Assembly: GCF_025643255.1 (NCBI RefSeq)
Contig: NZ_CP087112.1
Span: 744,001 to 808,000, forward strand
Length of the DNA stretch: 64,000 nt
Source: Halomonas sp. 7T
Lineage (GTDB): Bacteria > Pseudomonadota > Gammaproteobacteria > Pseudomonadales > Halomonadaceae
Direction: 5' to 3'
Both the position numbers and the translations under genes were made by a program. Below the pieces are notes generated by a model, which was given only the letters and a program-made list of their open reading frames with translations, did not search any database and had not been told where the DNA came from. Shown piece by piece: positions 1 to 10,005 of the stretch. The first letter of the stretch is position 1, and each line of letters starts with the position of its first letter.

Positions 1-906
1 GGGACTAAGTTTACGCTCTCTATCGAGGCAACAGAGGGAGTGACCACCGGTATCTCAGCGGCCGACCGTGCCCGCACCGTGCAAGCGGCGGTGGCGCCTC
101 ACGCTAAGCCGACCGATATTGTGCAGCCAGGGCATATTTTCCCCCTCATGGCGGAGCCGGGTGGGGTGTTGCGCCGTGCAGGCCACACGGAAGCGGCGTG
201 TGACCTGGCCGCGTTGGCGGGTTGTGATCCCAGTGGGGTGATCTGCGAGATCATGAATGATGATGGCAGCATGGCGCGCCGCCCGGAGTTAGAGGTGTTT
301 GCCAAGCAGCACGGTATTAAAATTGGCACGATTGCTGATTTAATTCATTACCGTATCGTCAATGAGCAAACCATTGACCTGCTTGAATCCTCAACCGTTA
401 ATACGGCCCACGGCAAGCTAGCACTGCATGTATTCCGCGACCGCATTCAAGGCGCGCACCATCTGGCCCTGGTAAAAGGGCAGCCCACTCCCGAGCAAGC
501 GACCACCGTGCGCGTGCATTTAGCCGATACGCTGCGGGATGTGCTTGGCTTACTGAAAAATGAGCAGGGCCGCTGGGATGCCCAGCGTGCGATTAGTGAA
601 ATTGCCCAGGCATCTGCCGGGGTGTTTGTACTGATTGACGATGGTCGGCCACATCAGGATTTGAAAGATCAGCTGGATATTTTCCTAGATCGCGTGCGTC
701 AACCGCGCACCAGCGACTCGGATGGTTCTGGCAACTATTTAACGATTGGTACCGGCTCGCAAATTCTGCGCCACTTGGGCGTAGGTAAAATGCGGCTACT
801 TAGCTCCCCGTGGAAATTCTCGGCCCTCTCCGGGTTTGATCTCGAAGTTGTCGAGCGCCTGGGGCCTAATGACACGGCGTATGAGCCAACTTTTCAGCAG
901 GAATAA
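1..906 (+). CDS. ribBA: RibBA: 3,4-dihydroxy-2-butanone 4-phosphate synthase with degenerate GTP cyclohydrolase II-like domain (5' partial)
   Basis: The reading frame is open from base 1, so the gene enters the window already in progress; the GTG at 40 is internal. The first visible residues, [20 protein letters not shown], match the core of DHBP synthase, which converts ribulose 5-phosphate to the four-carbon precursor of riboflavin. The motif [20 protein letters not shown] continues this domain to about visible residue 130. The remaining part aligns in position with GTP cyclohydrolase II, but I see none of the three zinc cysteines of that enzyme (CxxDxxxSxxCxC type). The second half is therefore probably not a working cyclohydrolase. 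A separate RibA elsewhere in the genome would be expected. The stop codon lies 4 bp before ribH, so the two are cotranscribed. Confidence 0.93.
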   Translation, partial: GTKFTLSIEATEGVTTGISAADRARTVQAAVAPHAKPTDIVQPGHIFPLMAEPGGVLRRAGHTEAACDLAALAGCDPSGVICEIMNDDGSMARRPELEVFAKQHGIKIGTIADLIHYRIVNEQTIDLLESSTVNTAHGKLALHVFRDRIQGAHHLALVKGQPTPEQATTVRVHLADTLRDVLGLLKNEQGRWDAQRAISEIAQASAGVFVLIDDGRPHQDLKDQLDIFLDRVRQPRTSDSDGSGNYLTIGTGSQILRHLGVGKMRLLSSPWKFSALSGFDLEVVERLGPNDTAYEPTFQQE

Positions 907-910
907 ATTG

Positions 911-1399
911 ATGCAATCCCTTTCGCAAGTTGAAGGCACCTTTGTAGATGTTGATGGCCGTTATGTCATCGTGGTTGGGCGGTTTAACCACCACGTGGTG
1001 GACAGCCTGGTGGAGGGTGCGGTTGATAGCTTAACTCGCCACGGTGTTGATGCTGAGAATATCCATATCGTTCACGTGCCCGGCGCATGGGAATTGCCGC
1101 TGGCGGTAAAGCGCGTGCTTAAGGTCATGCAACCTGATGCCGTCATTGCATTAGGTGCGGTCATTCGCGGCGGTACGCCCCATTTTGAATACGTGGCGGG
1201 TGGCTGTAACACCGCGATGAATCACCTCCAGCTTGAGTTTGATACGCCGGTAGCCAACGGTGTATTGACCGTTGAGTCTATTGAGCAGGCCATTGAGCGT
1301 GCGGGTACCAAAGCCGGTAATAAAGGTACTGAAGCGGCCATGGCCGCGATGGAAATGGTCTCGCTGCTGCGCGCACTGCCCTTAGGAGATAACCAATGA
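911..1399 (+). CDS. ribH: 6,7-dimethyl-8-ribityllumazine synthase
   Basis: A 162-residue lumazine synthase, the usual length. It condenses the DHBP-synthase product with 5-amino-6-ribitylamino-uracil in the penultimate step of riboflavin synthesis. Visible signatures are [10 protein letters not shown] near residue 56, [11 protein letters not shown] (catalytic His at about 91) and the C-terminal NGVLT and [11 protein letters not shown] segments. The frame extends upstream to 836, but ATG 911 is chosen because AGGAA of the ribBA end lies just before it and because the family starts a few residues before [11 protein letters not shown]. It overlaps nusB by 4 bp (ATGA), which indicates translational coupling. 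Confidence 0.96.
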   Translation: MQSLSQVEGTFVDVDGRYVIVVGRFNHHVVDSLVEGAVDSLTRHGVDAENIHIVHVPGAWELPLAVKRVLKVMQPDAVIALGAVIRGGTPHFEYVAGGCNTAMNHLQLEFDTPVANGVLTVESIEQAIERAGTKAGNKGTEAAMAAMEMVSLLRALPLGDNQ

Positions 1400-1899
1400 G
1401 CGAACGTCGTGAGCGTAAGCCCTCTGCTGCGCAGCAAGGGCGCCACGCTGCGCGTGAGTTGGCGGTGCAGGGGCTTTACCAGTGGCAGATGACCGGTAAA
1501 TCCATCACCACGATTGAAGCTGAGTTTCGTAGCCAAGTGGCTGACGATGACCTGGAAGATCACGAAAACTGGGTCAAAGTGATGGAAATTGCCGATAAAG
1601 CGCTTTTCCATGAGCTGCTGCACAATACGGTGCGCTTCAAGGCGGAGCTTGATCGTGAAATTTCTCCGCTGTTGGATCGCCGTTTAGAGGATCTCGATTC
1701 GGTAGAGTTGGCGATTCTGCGTTTAGGCGCTTACGAGCTTTCCCGCCGAATGGAAGTGCCGTACCGCGTCGTCATTAATGAGGGCGTTGAGCTGGCTAAA
1801 TCATTTGGCGCTACTGATGGTCATAAGTACGTGAATGGCATTCTCGATAAGCTGGCGAACCGCTTACGTAGTGCCGAAGTCAGCGCCCGCCGTTTATAA
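1396..1899 (+). CDS. nusB: Transcription antitermination protein NusB
   Basis: A 167-residue NusB. With NusE (S10) it binds boxA RNA and supports rRNA antitermination. Family landmarks are [13 protein letters not shown] near the N-terminus and [13 protein letters not shown] followed by [18 protein letters not shown] and [11 protein letters not shown] at the C-terminus. The start overlaps the ribH stop. The ribH-nusB-thiL-pgpA order is the standard gammaproteobacterial arrangement. The N-terminal extension is basic ([18 protein letters not shown]). Confidence 0.96.
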   Translation: MSERRERKPSAAQQGRHAARELAVQGLYQWQMTGKSITTIEAEFRSQVADDDLEDHENWVKVMEIADKALFHELLHNTVRFKAELDREISPLLDRRLEDLDSVELAILRLGAYELSRRMEVPYRVVINEGVELAKSFGATDGHKYVNGILDKLANRLRSAEVSARRL

Positions 1900-1933
1900 G
1901 CGGGCGGCCTGATCCAGCGTTTAAGGGGCCTTT

Positions 1934-2911
1934 GTGCTTGCCGAATTTGAACTGATTCGACGCTATTTCATGTTGCCGCAGGAGGCGCAAGCGACAGATG
2001 GCGTTGCCCTAGGAAATGGCGACGATGCCACGCTACTGGTGCCCAAGGCTGGGCACCAGTTAGCGGTTAGCGTCGATACGTCCGTTATCGATGTCCACTT
2101 TCCCTGCGATGCTCCCGCGTATGCGGTAGGGCATCGCGCCCTTGCCGTGGCGTTAAGCGACTTGGCTGCCATGGGCGCGACCTCGCGCTGGTGTTTAATG
2201 GCGTTAACGTTGGATCAGCGGGCATTTACAGAACATGCCGCCGCCGAGCAGTGGCTAGCGGACTATGCAAAAGGGTTTCACAACCTCTGCCAGCAGCACG
2301 CCACTGCGCTGGTGGGCGGTGATGTTACCTCTGGAGCGCTGACCATCGGCGTTACCGTGATGGGCGAGGTGCCCGCCGGTGAAGCGATGACCCGAGCCGG
2401 TGCTAAGCCCGGTGACGTGGTTGCGGTAACCGGTGCATTAGGCGGTGGTGCGGGCGGTTTGAGCCATTGGCAACAGGGGGGGCGTGACGTATCGCACCCC
2501 TTGCTCCGGCGCTACCTGTTGCCTGAACCCCGGCTTGCAGCGGGCACTGCGCTTCGGGGCATCGCCACGGCAGCCATGGATATCTCCGATGGTCTGCTGG
2601 CAGACCTTGCCCACTTGCGTACTGCTTCACAGGTAGGTGTAGTACTGGATGTGGAGGCGATTCCGTTAGCGGAAGGGCTGGTCGAGCAGTGCGGGCTTGA
2701 TGCGGCTCGTCAAGCAGCCCTTTCAGGTGGCGACGACTACGAGCTGTTGGTAACGCTCGCGCCTGGCGATGTGGCGCGTGCCCAGGCAAGCCTTGCTCAC
2801 CTTGGTTTGCCCCTTACCGTGATAGGGCAGTGTTGTGAGGCGCTGGGAGTGAGCGGTATCGCTGCGACCGACTATGCCGGCTGGCAGCACTTTAGCGGGG
2901 GTGAGCGATGA
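1934..2911 (+). CDS. thiL: Thiamine-monophosphate kinase
   Basis: A 325-residue ThiL that phosphorylates thiamine monophosphate to the cofactor thiamine pyrophosphate. It has the AIR-synthase-type fold landmarks: GNGDDATLL near residue 27, the SVDTSVIDVHF segment, ALAVALSDLAAMGA, VGGDVTSG, and the C-terminal ISDGLLADLAHL and SGGDDYELLVT. It starts with GTG at 1934, preceded by AAGGGG. Its last codons overlap the pgpA start by 4 bp. Confidence 0.95.
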   Translation: MLAEFELIRRYFMLPQEAQATDGVALGNGDDATLLVPKAGHQLAVSVDTSVIDVHFPCDAPAYAVGHRALAVALSDLAAMGATSRWCLMALTLDQRAFTEHAAAEQWLADYAKGFHNLCQQHATALVGGDVTSGALTIGVTVMGEVPAGEAMTRAGAKPGDVVAVTGALGGGAGGLSHWQQGGRDVSHPLLRRYLLPEPRLAAGTALRGIATAAMDISDGLLADLAHLRTASQVGVVLDVEAIPLAEGLVEQCGLDAARQAALSGGDDYELLVTLAPGDVARAQASLAHLGLPLTVIGQCCEALGVSGIAATDYAGWQHFSGGER

Positions 2912-3381
2912 ACCGCGCGCCCGCCAGTGTTTGGCGAAGGCCCACCCATTTTTTTGCTTTTGGCCTGGGTAGTGGCACCGTGCCTTGGGCGCCTGGTACC
3001 TTTGGTACGTTGGCGGCTATTCCTTTTTACTGGATGATGGCCGAGCTGCCGTTGGTATGGTATTCAAGCATAGTGCTGGCCGCGTTTATCGTAGGCGTTT
3101 GGCTCTGTGAGAAAACGTCGCAAGACCTAGGCGTCCATGACCACTCAGGCATTGTCTGGGATGAGTTTGTAGGCTACTGGATTACCATGGCGGCGGTGCC
3201 CTTTTCCTGGGAAGCCGCACTGTGGGGCTTTATTGTATTCCGCATTTTTGATGTCTTTAAGCCCTGGCCTATCCGCTGGGCAGACCGACGGGTAGCCGGT
3301 GGTTTTGGCATTATGATCGATGACGTGATGGCAGGGATTTACGCTTGGAGTACCATGCATCTGTGGTTCTGGCTGCATTGA
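2908..3381 (+). CDS. pgpA: Phosphatidylglycerophosphatase A
   Basis: A 157-residue integral membrane phosphatase that dephosphorylates phosphatidylglycerophosphate to phosphatidylglycerol. Visible PgpA landmarks are GLGSGTVPWAPGTFGTLAA near residue 20, then HDHSGIVWDEFVGYW in the middle and the C-terminal RIFDVFKPWPIRW and GGFGIMIDDVMAG segments. It is translationally coupled to thiL (ATGA). About 100 bp without a clear terminator follow before the next gene. Confidence 0.95.
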   Translation: MNRAPASVWRRPTHFFAFGLGSGTVPWAPGTFGTLAAIPFYWMMAELPLVWYSSIVLAAFIVGVWLCEKTSQDLGVHDHSGIVWDEFVGYWITMAAVPFSWEAALWGFIVFRIFDVFKPWPIRWADRRVAGGFGIMIDDVMAGIYAWSTMHLWFWLH

Positions 3382-3483
3382 ATCTGGTTATGTTTATTTA
3401 GGCTGCACGTTGTGGCTTTGTTTGTATAACCCGTTAGGTAACGCTGGCTCCACTGGCCATTTTGGGCTGTCAAAGGAGAGGGC

Positions 3484-4743
3484 ATGCGCAAGGAACGTCT
3501 AATTGCTCCGATTCTCGCCGTTATCGCCGTTGCTTGGATGGTGGCTCAACTGCTGTCAAGCGTACTGTTTGAGCGCAGCCTTCGCCAGGCGCTCGAAGAT
3601 CTAGAGGCGCGCGGGGAGTGGCGGGTGAGCCGTACGGAAAGTCGCCAAGGGTGGCTGACCTCAAAAGGAAGTTTGCTGCTGTCGCCGCTGCTTGGCCGTC
3701 CCTGGCGTCTAGAGCTCAACTACCGAGCACGCCACGGTATTTTAAGTACGGATGTAGAAGGCACCCTGCTGCCGCGTTTAGACAGCGTTCTACAGAAAGC
3801 CCTCGGTGAAGTGTCAGCGCCTTCGGTGCCGCGCTGGCAGGGGCGCTATCACACGCTGAGCGGTTATAGCGAACTGCGTTTAGCGCTGGCTCCGTTTGTC
3901 ATTCAACAAAATGGCCGAGAGCTGGAGGTGCGCGGCGCGCGCGTCCGCCTAGAAGGCGTATTTGGTGACTGGCGCACCCGGGTGCTATTGGATCAGCTGA
4001 CCTTAACCGACGGGTTGGCGCAGCTCTCTTTGGGCCCTAGCGTGCTGGAAAGCCGCTATACCTATATTGACGATGCCTACCATTTTGCCCAGCGCGACCA
4101 TCTGCATATTGAACACCTAGCGCTCAACTATCCCGCCTATGATATCCAGGTGGAACCCCTGGATGTGCATAGTTACATGGTGCTTGACGAGAGTGAGCTG
4201 CGCCTTAAAGGTGAACTTATTGTGGGTGACGTTCGAGTGCCCAGTGAAGCCCCCGAAACGTCCCTGTTTAGCGGCAGAGTAGAAGCAGAGCTGTCACGCC
4301 TTAATGCAGATGCCGTACGCGAGACGATTCGGCGGTTGCGGCAGGAGGCTGCCTGGGGAGATGCAAGCCTGCCCATGGCAGAGGGGCTGCTGGCCCGTTT
4401 AGAGCCGCATCTACTGCAGGTGTTAAGCGATTCCCCCCGCTTGGATGTGCCGGCTATCGTGATAGATAGTCCGTTGCTGGGGCTGAGCGTTGAGGCAGAC
4501 GGTGCGCTGTTTTTCGATGGTCGCGATTTGGAGGACTTAAGTATCGCTGCCCTGGAAAAGCCTGAGGAGCGTGCTCGTTGGGTTGAGCGTATTGATGGCG
4601 ATTTCATATGGCGCGATGCGCCTACCGTAGCGGCACTCTGGTTAGGCTTGCCACTCGGCACCCGTGAGCTACAGTTTGATGTGGTGCGCGGTGTATGGCG
4701 GGTTAATGGACGTCCCATGCCAGCGTTATGGCCATCACCCTAG
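3484..4743 (+). CDS. DUF945 (YdgA-like) envelope protein
   Basis: A 419-residue protein with an N-terminal hydrophobic segment (about residues 7-29) that probably acts as a signal anchor; the rest should be periplasmic. The early ESRQGWLTSKGSLLLSPLLG stretch and the long beta-rich body rich in short L/V-alternating segments are typical of DUF945/YdgA proteins. Their function is not established; AsmA-like or lipid-handling roles are guesses. AAAGGAG precedes ATG 3484. It has its own transcription unit between pgpA and lon. Confidence 0.75.
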   Translation: MRKERLIAPILAVIAVAWMVAQLLSSVLFERSLRQALEDLEARGEWRVSRTESRQGWLTSKGSLLLSPLLGRPWRLELNYRARHGILSTDVEGTLLPRLDSVLQKALGEVSAPSVPRWQGRYHTLSGYSELRLALAPFVIQQNGRELEVRGARVRLEGVFGDWRTRVLLDQLTLTDGLAQLSLGPSVLESRYTYIDDAYHFAQRDHLHIEHLALNYPAYDIQVEPLDVHSYMVLDESELRLKGELIVGDVRVPSEAPETSLFSGRVEAELSRLNADAVRETIRRLRQEAAWGDASLPMAEGLLARLEPHLLQVLSDSPRLDVPAIVIDSPLLGLSVEADGALFFDGRDLEDLSIAALEKPEERARWVERIDGDFIWRDAPTVAALWLGLPLGTRELQFDVVRGVWRVNGRPMPALWPSP

Positions 4744-4780
4744 TGGTCTTAGCAAAAAGCCGCGTAAACCGTCGTAAAGG

Positions 4781-4807
4781 GTTGAAGTTTTAGCTCTCTG
4801 CCCGCAT
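4781..4807 (+). promoter_or_regulatory. Candidate heat-shock (sigma-32) promoter of lon
   Basis: GTTGAAG (4781-4787) and CCCGCAT (4801-4807) are separated by 13 bp. This fits the sigma-32 consensus CTTGAAA, N13-15, CCCCAT-T. The element lies 69 bp upstream of the chosen lon start. lon is heat-shock controlled in enterobacteria, so the position makes sense. The call comes from sequence match only. Confidence 0.55.
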
Positions 4808-4875
4808 CCCACAGGTTATATCAAGCAGCGTCAGTGCTTAGTCACTGTTGCTGGTTACTGTGGATTGGAGGGCGC

Positions 4876-7353
4876 ATGAGCGACCAAGATTACGACCGCG
4901 ATGACGAACATCTAGATTGGCTAACCGATGAGGAGCCACAAGAGGCCCACGAATCGTCCTCTAATAGTGAAGATATCTCTGCCAATGAAGAGCTCCGCTC
5001 CGATGGCGAGCGAATTAACTCGCTGGTGCCTGCGAGTGATATGCTGCCAGAGCGTATTTACCTGCTGCCGATTCACAATCGTCCCTTTTTTCCTGCCCAA
5101 GTTCAGCCGTTGGTGATTAACCGCGAGCGTTGGGAAGAGACCATGCGCCGGGTGGGCAACACGCCTCATCACACCATTGGGGTTGCGTTTGTCGGTGAGC
5201 AGGGCGTGGATTCGCTTGACCATGAGCGTTTTCCCGCGATTGGGACTGCCGTTAAGGTGCATAAGCTGAAGAGCGAGGATCAGCAGATCCAGTTTATCGC
5301 CCAGGGGCTACAGCGTTTTAAAATTACTCGCTGGCTTTCCAAAGAGCCGCCCTATTTAGTTGAAGTGACTTACCCCAAAGAGCCGGTTGACGCGGAGAAT
5401 GAAGAAACCCGCGCTTATGCCATGGCAATTATCAACGGCATCAAGGAGCTGCTGCCGATTAATCCGCTATATGGCGAAGAGTTAAAACACTATCTCAACC
5501 GCTTTAGCCCCCACCAGCCGGGGCCGTTGACCGATTTTGCCGCAGCGATTACCTCCGCGAAAGGCCCTGAGCTTCAGGACGTGCTGGCCACCCTTTCAGT
5601 AGAAGAGCGTATGCAAAAAGTGCTGCCGCTGCTGCGTAAGGAAATTGACGTGGCGCTACTGCAGGGCGAGATCAGCGAGCAGGTGAATGCGCAGATGCAG
5701 GAGCGTCAGCGGGAATTCTTCCTGCGTGAGCAGCTGAAGGTCATTCAGCGCGAGCTGGGCATCTCAAAAGATGACCGCGAAAACGATGTCGACACCTTTA
5801 GAAACCGTTTGGAATCGCTGGTGGTGCCCGAGCGGGTGCAAGCGCGCATCGATGATGAGCTCAATAAGCTCAGCGTGTTGGAAACCGGCTCGCCAGAGTA
5901 TGGAACGACACGCAACTATCTGGATTGGCTAACTTCACTGCCCTGGGGAGTCACCAGCCAGGATAAACTGGACTTGGCCCATGCCCGTGAAGTGTTAGAC
6001 CGTGACCACGATGGCTTGAAAGATGTGAAAGAGCGGATCATCGAGTTTTTGGCTGAGGGCACGTTTAAAGGCGATGTGGGTGGTTCTATCGTGCTGCTGG
6101 TTGGCCCGCCTGGAGTGGGTAAAACCTCGATTGGACGCTCGATTGCTGAAGCGCTGGGCCGCGAGTTTTACCGCTTTTCCGTGGGGGGCATGCGCGATGA
6201 GGCCGAGATCAAGGGGCATCGGCGCACCTATGTTGGCGCCATGCCCGGCAAGCTGGTCCAGGCCTTTAAAGAAGTGGAAGTTGAAAACCCAGTGATTATG
6301 CTGGATGAGATCGACAAACTTGGTCAATCCTTCCAGGGTGACCCCGCTTCGGCACTGCTAGAGGTGCTGGACCCTGAGCAAAACGTTGATTTTCTTGATC
6401 ACTACCTTGATGTGCGGATGGATCTTTCTAAAGTTTTGTTTGTATGCACGGCGAATACCCTGGACAGCATTCCAGCCCCGCTGTTAGACCGGATGGAACA
6501 GATACGCCTGTCAGGCTATATCGCTGAAGAGAAGCTGCAAATTGCCAAACACCATCTTTGGCCTAAATTGCTTAAGCGCGATAACTTGCCTAAAAAGCGT
6601 ATTAATTTAACGGATGCTGCGCTTAAACAGGTAATTGATGGCTACGCCCGCGAAGCAGGGGTACGTCAGTTGGAAAAGCAGCTGCACCGTATTGTGCGTA
6701 AAGCGGCGGTTAAGTTGTTAGAAGAGCAAGTTGAAACAGTTAAAATTTCGGTTAAAAACCTGGAAGAGTTTTTAGGTGCGCCCCTATTCCGGAAAGAGAA
6801 AGTGCTTAAAGGTGAGGGGGTGGTCACCGGGCTTGCCTGGACATCGATGGGGGGCGCTACGCTACCGATTGAAGCCGGTAAAGTGCATGCTCTAGACCGT
6901 GGGTTTAAGCTCACCGGTAAACTGGGCGATGTGATGAAAGAGTCCGCCAATATTGCCTATAGCTATACGCTGGGCCATCTGGCTGAGTACGGCGCTGATG
7001 CGGACTTCTTCGACTCAGCGTTTGTGCACCTTCACGTACCCGAAGGTGCCACGCCGAAAGACGGCCCTTCTGCTGGGGTTACAATGACGACTGCGCTGCT
7101 TTCCCTGGCTAAGCATCAGGCAATTACGCGGCCGCTCGCCATGACAGGTGAGCTAACGCTAACGGGGCAGGTGCTTCCCGTAGGAGGAATCCGTGAAAAA
7201 ATTATCGCCGCACGGCGTAGCGATATCTTCGAAGTCATTCTGCCGGAAGCCAATCGTCGCGATTACGAAGAGCTGCCCGACTACTTAAAAGAGGGAATGA
7301 CGGTGCATTTTGCTAACCGTTACCGTGATGTCGCTAACGTAGTGTTTAGCTAG
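4876..7353 (+). CDS. lon: ATP-dependent serine protease Lon
   Basis: An 825-residue cytoplasmic AAA+ protease that degrades misfolded and regulatory proteins. The N-terminal substrate-recognition domain begins after an unusually acidic leader ([18 protein letters not shown]). Walker [10 protein letters not shown] lies at about 410-418, Walker [10 protein letters not shown] near 475-483, and the proteolytic dyad is Ser732 (in [10 protein letters not shown]) with Lys775 (in GGIREKII). ATG 4876 is chosen over the upstream in-frame ATG 4834 because GGAGG lies immediately before it and the leader otherwise becomes cysteine- and tryptophan-rich. A strong intrinsic terminator follows. Confidence 0.97.
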   Translation: MSDQDYDRDDEHLDWLTDEEPQEAHESSSNSEDISANEELRSDGERINSLVPASDMLPERIYLLPIHNRPFFPAQVQPLVINRERWEETMRRVGNTPHHTIGVAFVGEQGVDSLDHERFPAIGTAVKVHKLKSEDQQIQFIAQGLQRFKITRWLSKEPPYLVEVTYPKEPVDAENEETRAYAMAIINGIKELLPINPLYGEELKHYLNRFSPHQPGPLTDFAAAITSAKGPELQDVLATLSVEERMQKVLPLLRKEIDVALLQGEISEQVNAQMQERQREFFLREQLKVIQRELGISKDDRENDVDTFRNRLESLVVPERVQARIDDELNKLSVLETGSPEYGTTRNYLDWLTSLPWGVTSQDKLDLAHAREVLDRDHDGLKDVKERIIEFLAEGTFKGDVGGSIVLLVGPPGVGKTSIGRSIAEALGREFYRFSVGGMRDEAEIKGHRRTYVGAMPGKLVQAFKEVEVENPVIMLDEIDKLGQSFQGDPASALLEVLDPEQNVDFLDHYLDVRMDLSKVLFVCTANTLDSIPAPLLDRMEQIRLSGYIAEEKLQIAKHHLWPKLLKRDNLPKKRINLTDAALKQVIDGYAREAGVRQLEKQLHRIVRKAAVKLLEEQVETVKISVKNLEEFLGAPLFRKEKVLKGEGVVTGLAWTSMGGATLPIEAGKVHALDRGFKLTGKLGDVMKESANIAYSYTLGHLAEYGADADFFDSAFVHLHVPEGATPKDGPSAGVTMTTALLSLAKHQAITRPLAMTGELTLTGQVLPVGGIREKIIAARRSDIFEVILPEANRRDYEELPDYLKEGMTVHFANRYRDVANVVFS

Positions 7354-7387
7354 CTAACATTTAATCTATAATTCGACCGTTTAAATC

Positions 7388-7419
7388 AAGCGCCATTCTA
7401 TAAAGAATGGCGCTTTTTT
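7388..7419 (+). terminator. Intrinsic terminator of lon
   Basis: A perfect 11-bp stem (AAGCGCCATTC with GAATGGCGCTT, 7388-7398 and 7405-7415) encloses a six-base TATAAA loop and runs into a T tract. It lies 35 bp after the lon stop. Confidence 0.92.
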
Positions 7420-7539
7420 ACATTTGTTTACTAGTTAAATTAAGCGGGGAGAAAGGATAATATCCGCCAATATAAAAGGGCTTCTGATTCGCGGTAAAGC
7501 TTTCAGCAGTTTCTAAATTACAACCCTGGGAACCCCTGA

Positions 7540-9699
7540 ATGCGCAATAACCAACCTATCACGCAACGTGAATACGCGCTGGACGACGAAACGGTGTTAA
7601 TTTCTCGTTCTGACTTAAAAGGCAATGTGACTTACGCAAACGCTGCGTTTGTGGAGGTGAGCGGCTATACGCGGGATGAGTTGATGGGCGCGCCTCACAA
7701 TCTGATTCGCCACCCCGATATGCCAGAAGCGGCCTATGCTGATTTTTGGAAAACCATCCATTCTGGCAAGACGTGGCAGGGTACGGTGAAAAACCGTCGT
7801 CAAAACGGCGATCACTACTGGGTCAATGCGACGGTTGCACCGCTAAGGGATGGTGATCGGATTGTTGGTTATACCTCGTTACGGCGTAGAGCATCGCCTA
7901 AGCGCATTGCCCTGGCCGAAAGAGTGTACGCCGAGATTCGTGAGAAGGGTAAGTCGCGCCGTTACGCACTTTCAGAAGGCCAACTAAAGCGTCGAGGGAT
8001 CGGCGGTATTTTTGCCCGTTTTCAGCTAACGAGCTTAAAAGCCAAGCTGACCGGCATGGTCATTGCCGCGTTGGCTCTGCTCGCGTTGGCCGGTGGGTTG
8101 GGAATGTACGGGCTAATACAGTCCGGTGAGCGCTTGGAAACGCTAAACCGTTCTGGCCTTGAAGCCGTGGCGAATTTGCAGCGTATCGAGCGACATATTG
8201 GGCAGGCGGTTGAAGTCATTGAGCCAGCGGTACGTAATCCAAGGCGTGTCGATATCGAGGCTACGGCCATCTCATTGAATGAGCATACTCAAGGTGTCGA
8301 CGCCTTGTGGAGTGCGTACCGTGCCCAGGATGATTCGGATGACGAAAGCGTGCAAGCGTTTGAGTCAGCGTTGACTACTTGGCGCAACGGCGTGGATAGT
8401 GCGCTAGCGGCCATCATAGATGCCAATGGATTTGCAGCATTTGAAGCGTTTAATGACAGCGTTCAGCCCACCACTGATGTGCTTCGCGAAGCGAGCAGCC
8501 AGCTCGTTAGTCAAGAGCGTCAGCATGCCGAAACGCTCGTCTCTGAAGCGCAGCAAGGGCGCCAGAAAATGCTGATGGCGCAGGTCGTACTAATGGTGAT
8601 AGGGCTGTTAGTGATGGTAGGGCTAAGCTTTGTCATTCTTAAATCCGTATTTCGCAGCTTGGCGGGCGCACGCCATATGACGTTTCAAATTGCGGCGGGC
8701 AATCTAGCGGCGCGAGAACGTCGCGAGACAAATGATGAGCTAGGCGAGTTGCTCTACTCTCTGGACACCATGCGCTTTAGCCTGGCGAGTATTGTCGGCG
8801 ATGTTGAAAATCGCGTCTCAGTGGTGACGCCTGCGGTGCAGCAGATTGCCGCTGAAAATGAAGAGCTTGCGTCGCGCACCGAGCAGCAGGCGTCTTCGCT
8901 TCAGCAAACGGCGTCTAGTATGGAAGAAATGACCTCGACGGTTCAGCAGAATACTGAAAATGCCCGACAGGCTACAGAGCTTGCTGCGCAGAATGCAGTG
9001 AGTACCCGGGGCACCCGCGAGCAAATGGTGCAGTTGGTCGAGCGGATGCAGCGTATCGCTCAGCGGGCCGATAAAATGACCGAAATGATCGGCGTGATCG
9101 ACGGTATTGCGTTTCAAACCAATATTTTGGCACTGAATGCCTCTGTTGAGGCGGCGCGTGCGGGTGAGCATGGCCGTGGATTTGCGGTTGTCGCCAGCGA
9201 AGTACGTACGCTGGCCAGCCGAAGTGCGGATGCTTCAAAAGAAATTCGTAAGATGATTGATAGCACCACCGAGGAAGTCAGCGGCGGGCGTAGCGCCGTT
9301 GAGCAAGCAGAGCAAGCGATTGAAAACGTTATGCAGCAGGTGAGCCGTGTCAGTGAGTTGATGGAGTCGATTAGTACGGCTTCCAGCGAGCAGAGCAGCG
9401 GCATCGGCCAGATCAATTCAGCGATTGCCGAAATGGATAACGTTACGCAGCAGAATGCCACGAAGGTACAGAGCATTGCTGCCTCGGCGGATAACTTAGC
9501 CATAGAAGCGTTTGAGCTAGCTAACGTTGTTGACGCGTTCCGGTTAGAAGGTGCTCAGGACGAAAGCGTTCAAGCTGCCCGTGAAAAACTCAACCATGTT
9601 AACCAGGCGCTGCGCAAAGCATCACTTAGTTTGCCTGCCACCGCATCCTCGACAGCGTCTAACCACGCCCAAGATACGCAGAGCTGGGAAAGATTTTAA
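7540..9699 (+). CDS. aer: Aer-type PAS methyl-accepting chemotaxis protein (copy 1)
   Basis: A 719-residue receptor. The N-terminal PAS domain (about 12-120) is close to E. coli Aer and keeps the residues linked to FAD binding there: Arg57, His58 and Asp60, in RHPDMP. Unlike E. coli Aer it has two membrane spans (about 170-192 and 344-368) enclosing a helical periplasmic region. A HAMP segment and a full MCP signalling domain follow, with the hairpin tip [20 protein letters not shown]. The C-terminus ends in SWERF, resembling the CheR/CheB-docking pentapeptide NWETF. It likely senses redox or energy state and feeds CheA. A paralogue follows directly downstream. Confidence 0.9.
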   Translation: MRNNQPITQREYALDDETVLISRSDLKGNVTYANAAFVEVSGYTRDELMGAPHNLIRHPDMPEAAYADFWKTIHSGKTWQGTVKNRRQNGDHYWVNATVAPLRDGDRIVGYTSLRRRASPKRIALAERVYAEIREKGKSRRYALSEGQLKRRGIGGIFARFQLTSLKAKLTGMVIAALALLALAGGLGMYGLIQSGERLETLNRSGLEAVANLQRIERHIGQAVEVIEPAVRNPRRVDIEATAISLNEHTQGVDALWSAYRAQDDSDDESVQAFESALTTWRNGVDSALAAIIDANGFAAFEAFNDSVQPTTDVLREASSQLVSQERQHAETLVSEAQQGRQKMLMAQVVLMVIGLLVMVGLSFVILKSVFRSLAGARHMTFQIAAGNLAARERRETNDELGELLYSLDTMRFSLASIVGDVENRVSVVTPAVQQIAAENEELASRTEQQASSLQQTASSMEEMTSTVQQNTENARQATELAAQNAVSTRGTREQMVQLVERMQRIAQRADKMTEMIGVIDGIAFQTNILALNASVEAARAGEHGRGFAVVASEVRTLASRSADASKEIRKMIDSTTEEVSGGRSAVEQAEQAIENVMQQVSRVSELMESISTASSEQSSGIGQINSAIAEMDNVTQQNATKVQSIAASADNLAIEAFELANVVDAFRLEGAQDESVQAAREKLNHVNQALRKASLSLPATASSTASNHAQDTQSWERF

Positions 9700-10005
9700 G
9701 CTTTGGATAGGCAGCTTACCGTTTGCAAGAGGCGCCTCGACGAGTAATTTGAAACTAGTGCTTTGTGCTTAAGACCTTTGTGCTTAGGACATCAACTACG
9801 TTAATGCCACTTTCGGGTGGCATATTTTATGCAAGGTATTACGCTAAAAGTAGCTGTGAGTTTTTTGAAAACCGCTCTTTAAACAGAGCCATGCGTGCTA
9901 GGTATGTGCACCACTCACATCGGCTTTCTATATCCATTAGCGTAATACGGGTCGCATTGCCAAGCGATGTATCGAACCTGTCATAAAAAAAAGTAGGGAA
10001 TTTTA
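9700..10005. other. Intergenic region between the two aer genes
   Basis: 306 bp with no convincing gene. It holds a 15-nt tandem near-duplication (CTTTGTGCTTAAGAC at 9761-9775 and CTTTGTGCTTAGGAC at 9776-9790) and then a hairpin (ATGCCAC 9804-9810 with GTGGCAT 9817-9823) followed by ATTTTAT. The hairpin is a probable terminator for the first receptor gene. The 180 bp before the second gene should carry its promoter, but I could not assign one with confidence. Confidence 0.6.
9804..9828 (+). terminator. Probable terminator after the first aer gene
   Basis: A 7-bp stem (ATGCCAC with GTGGCAT) has a six-base loop and is followed by A-TTTT. The stem is short but perfect, and the T tract is modest. 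Confidence 0.5.

Noticed and set aside
2403..2789. 128-codon minus-strand reading frame
   Set aside because: It lies inside thiL, is His/Pro/Arg-rich as expected of an antisense frame, and has no family signature.
7440..7540. FliA (sigma-28) promoter before the first aer gene
   Set aside because: TAAA and a GGATAAT-like element are present, but the spacing is 13 instead of 15 and the -10 match is poor.
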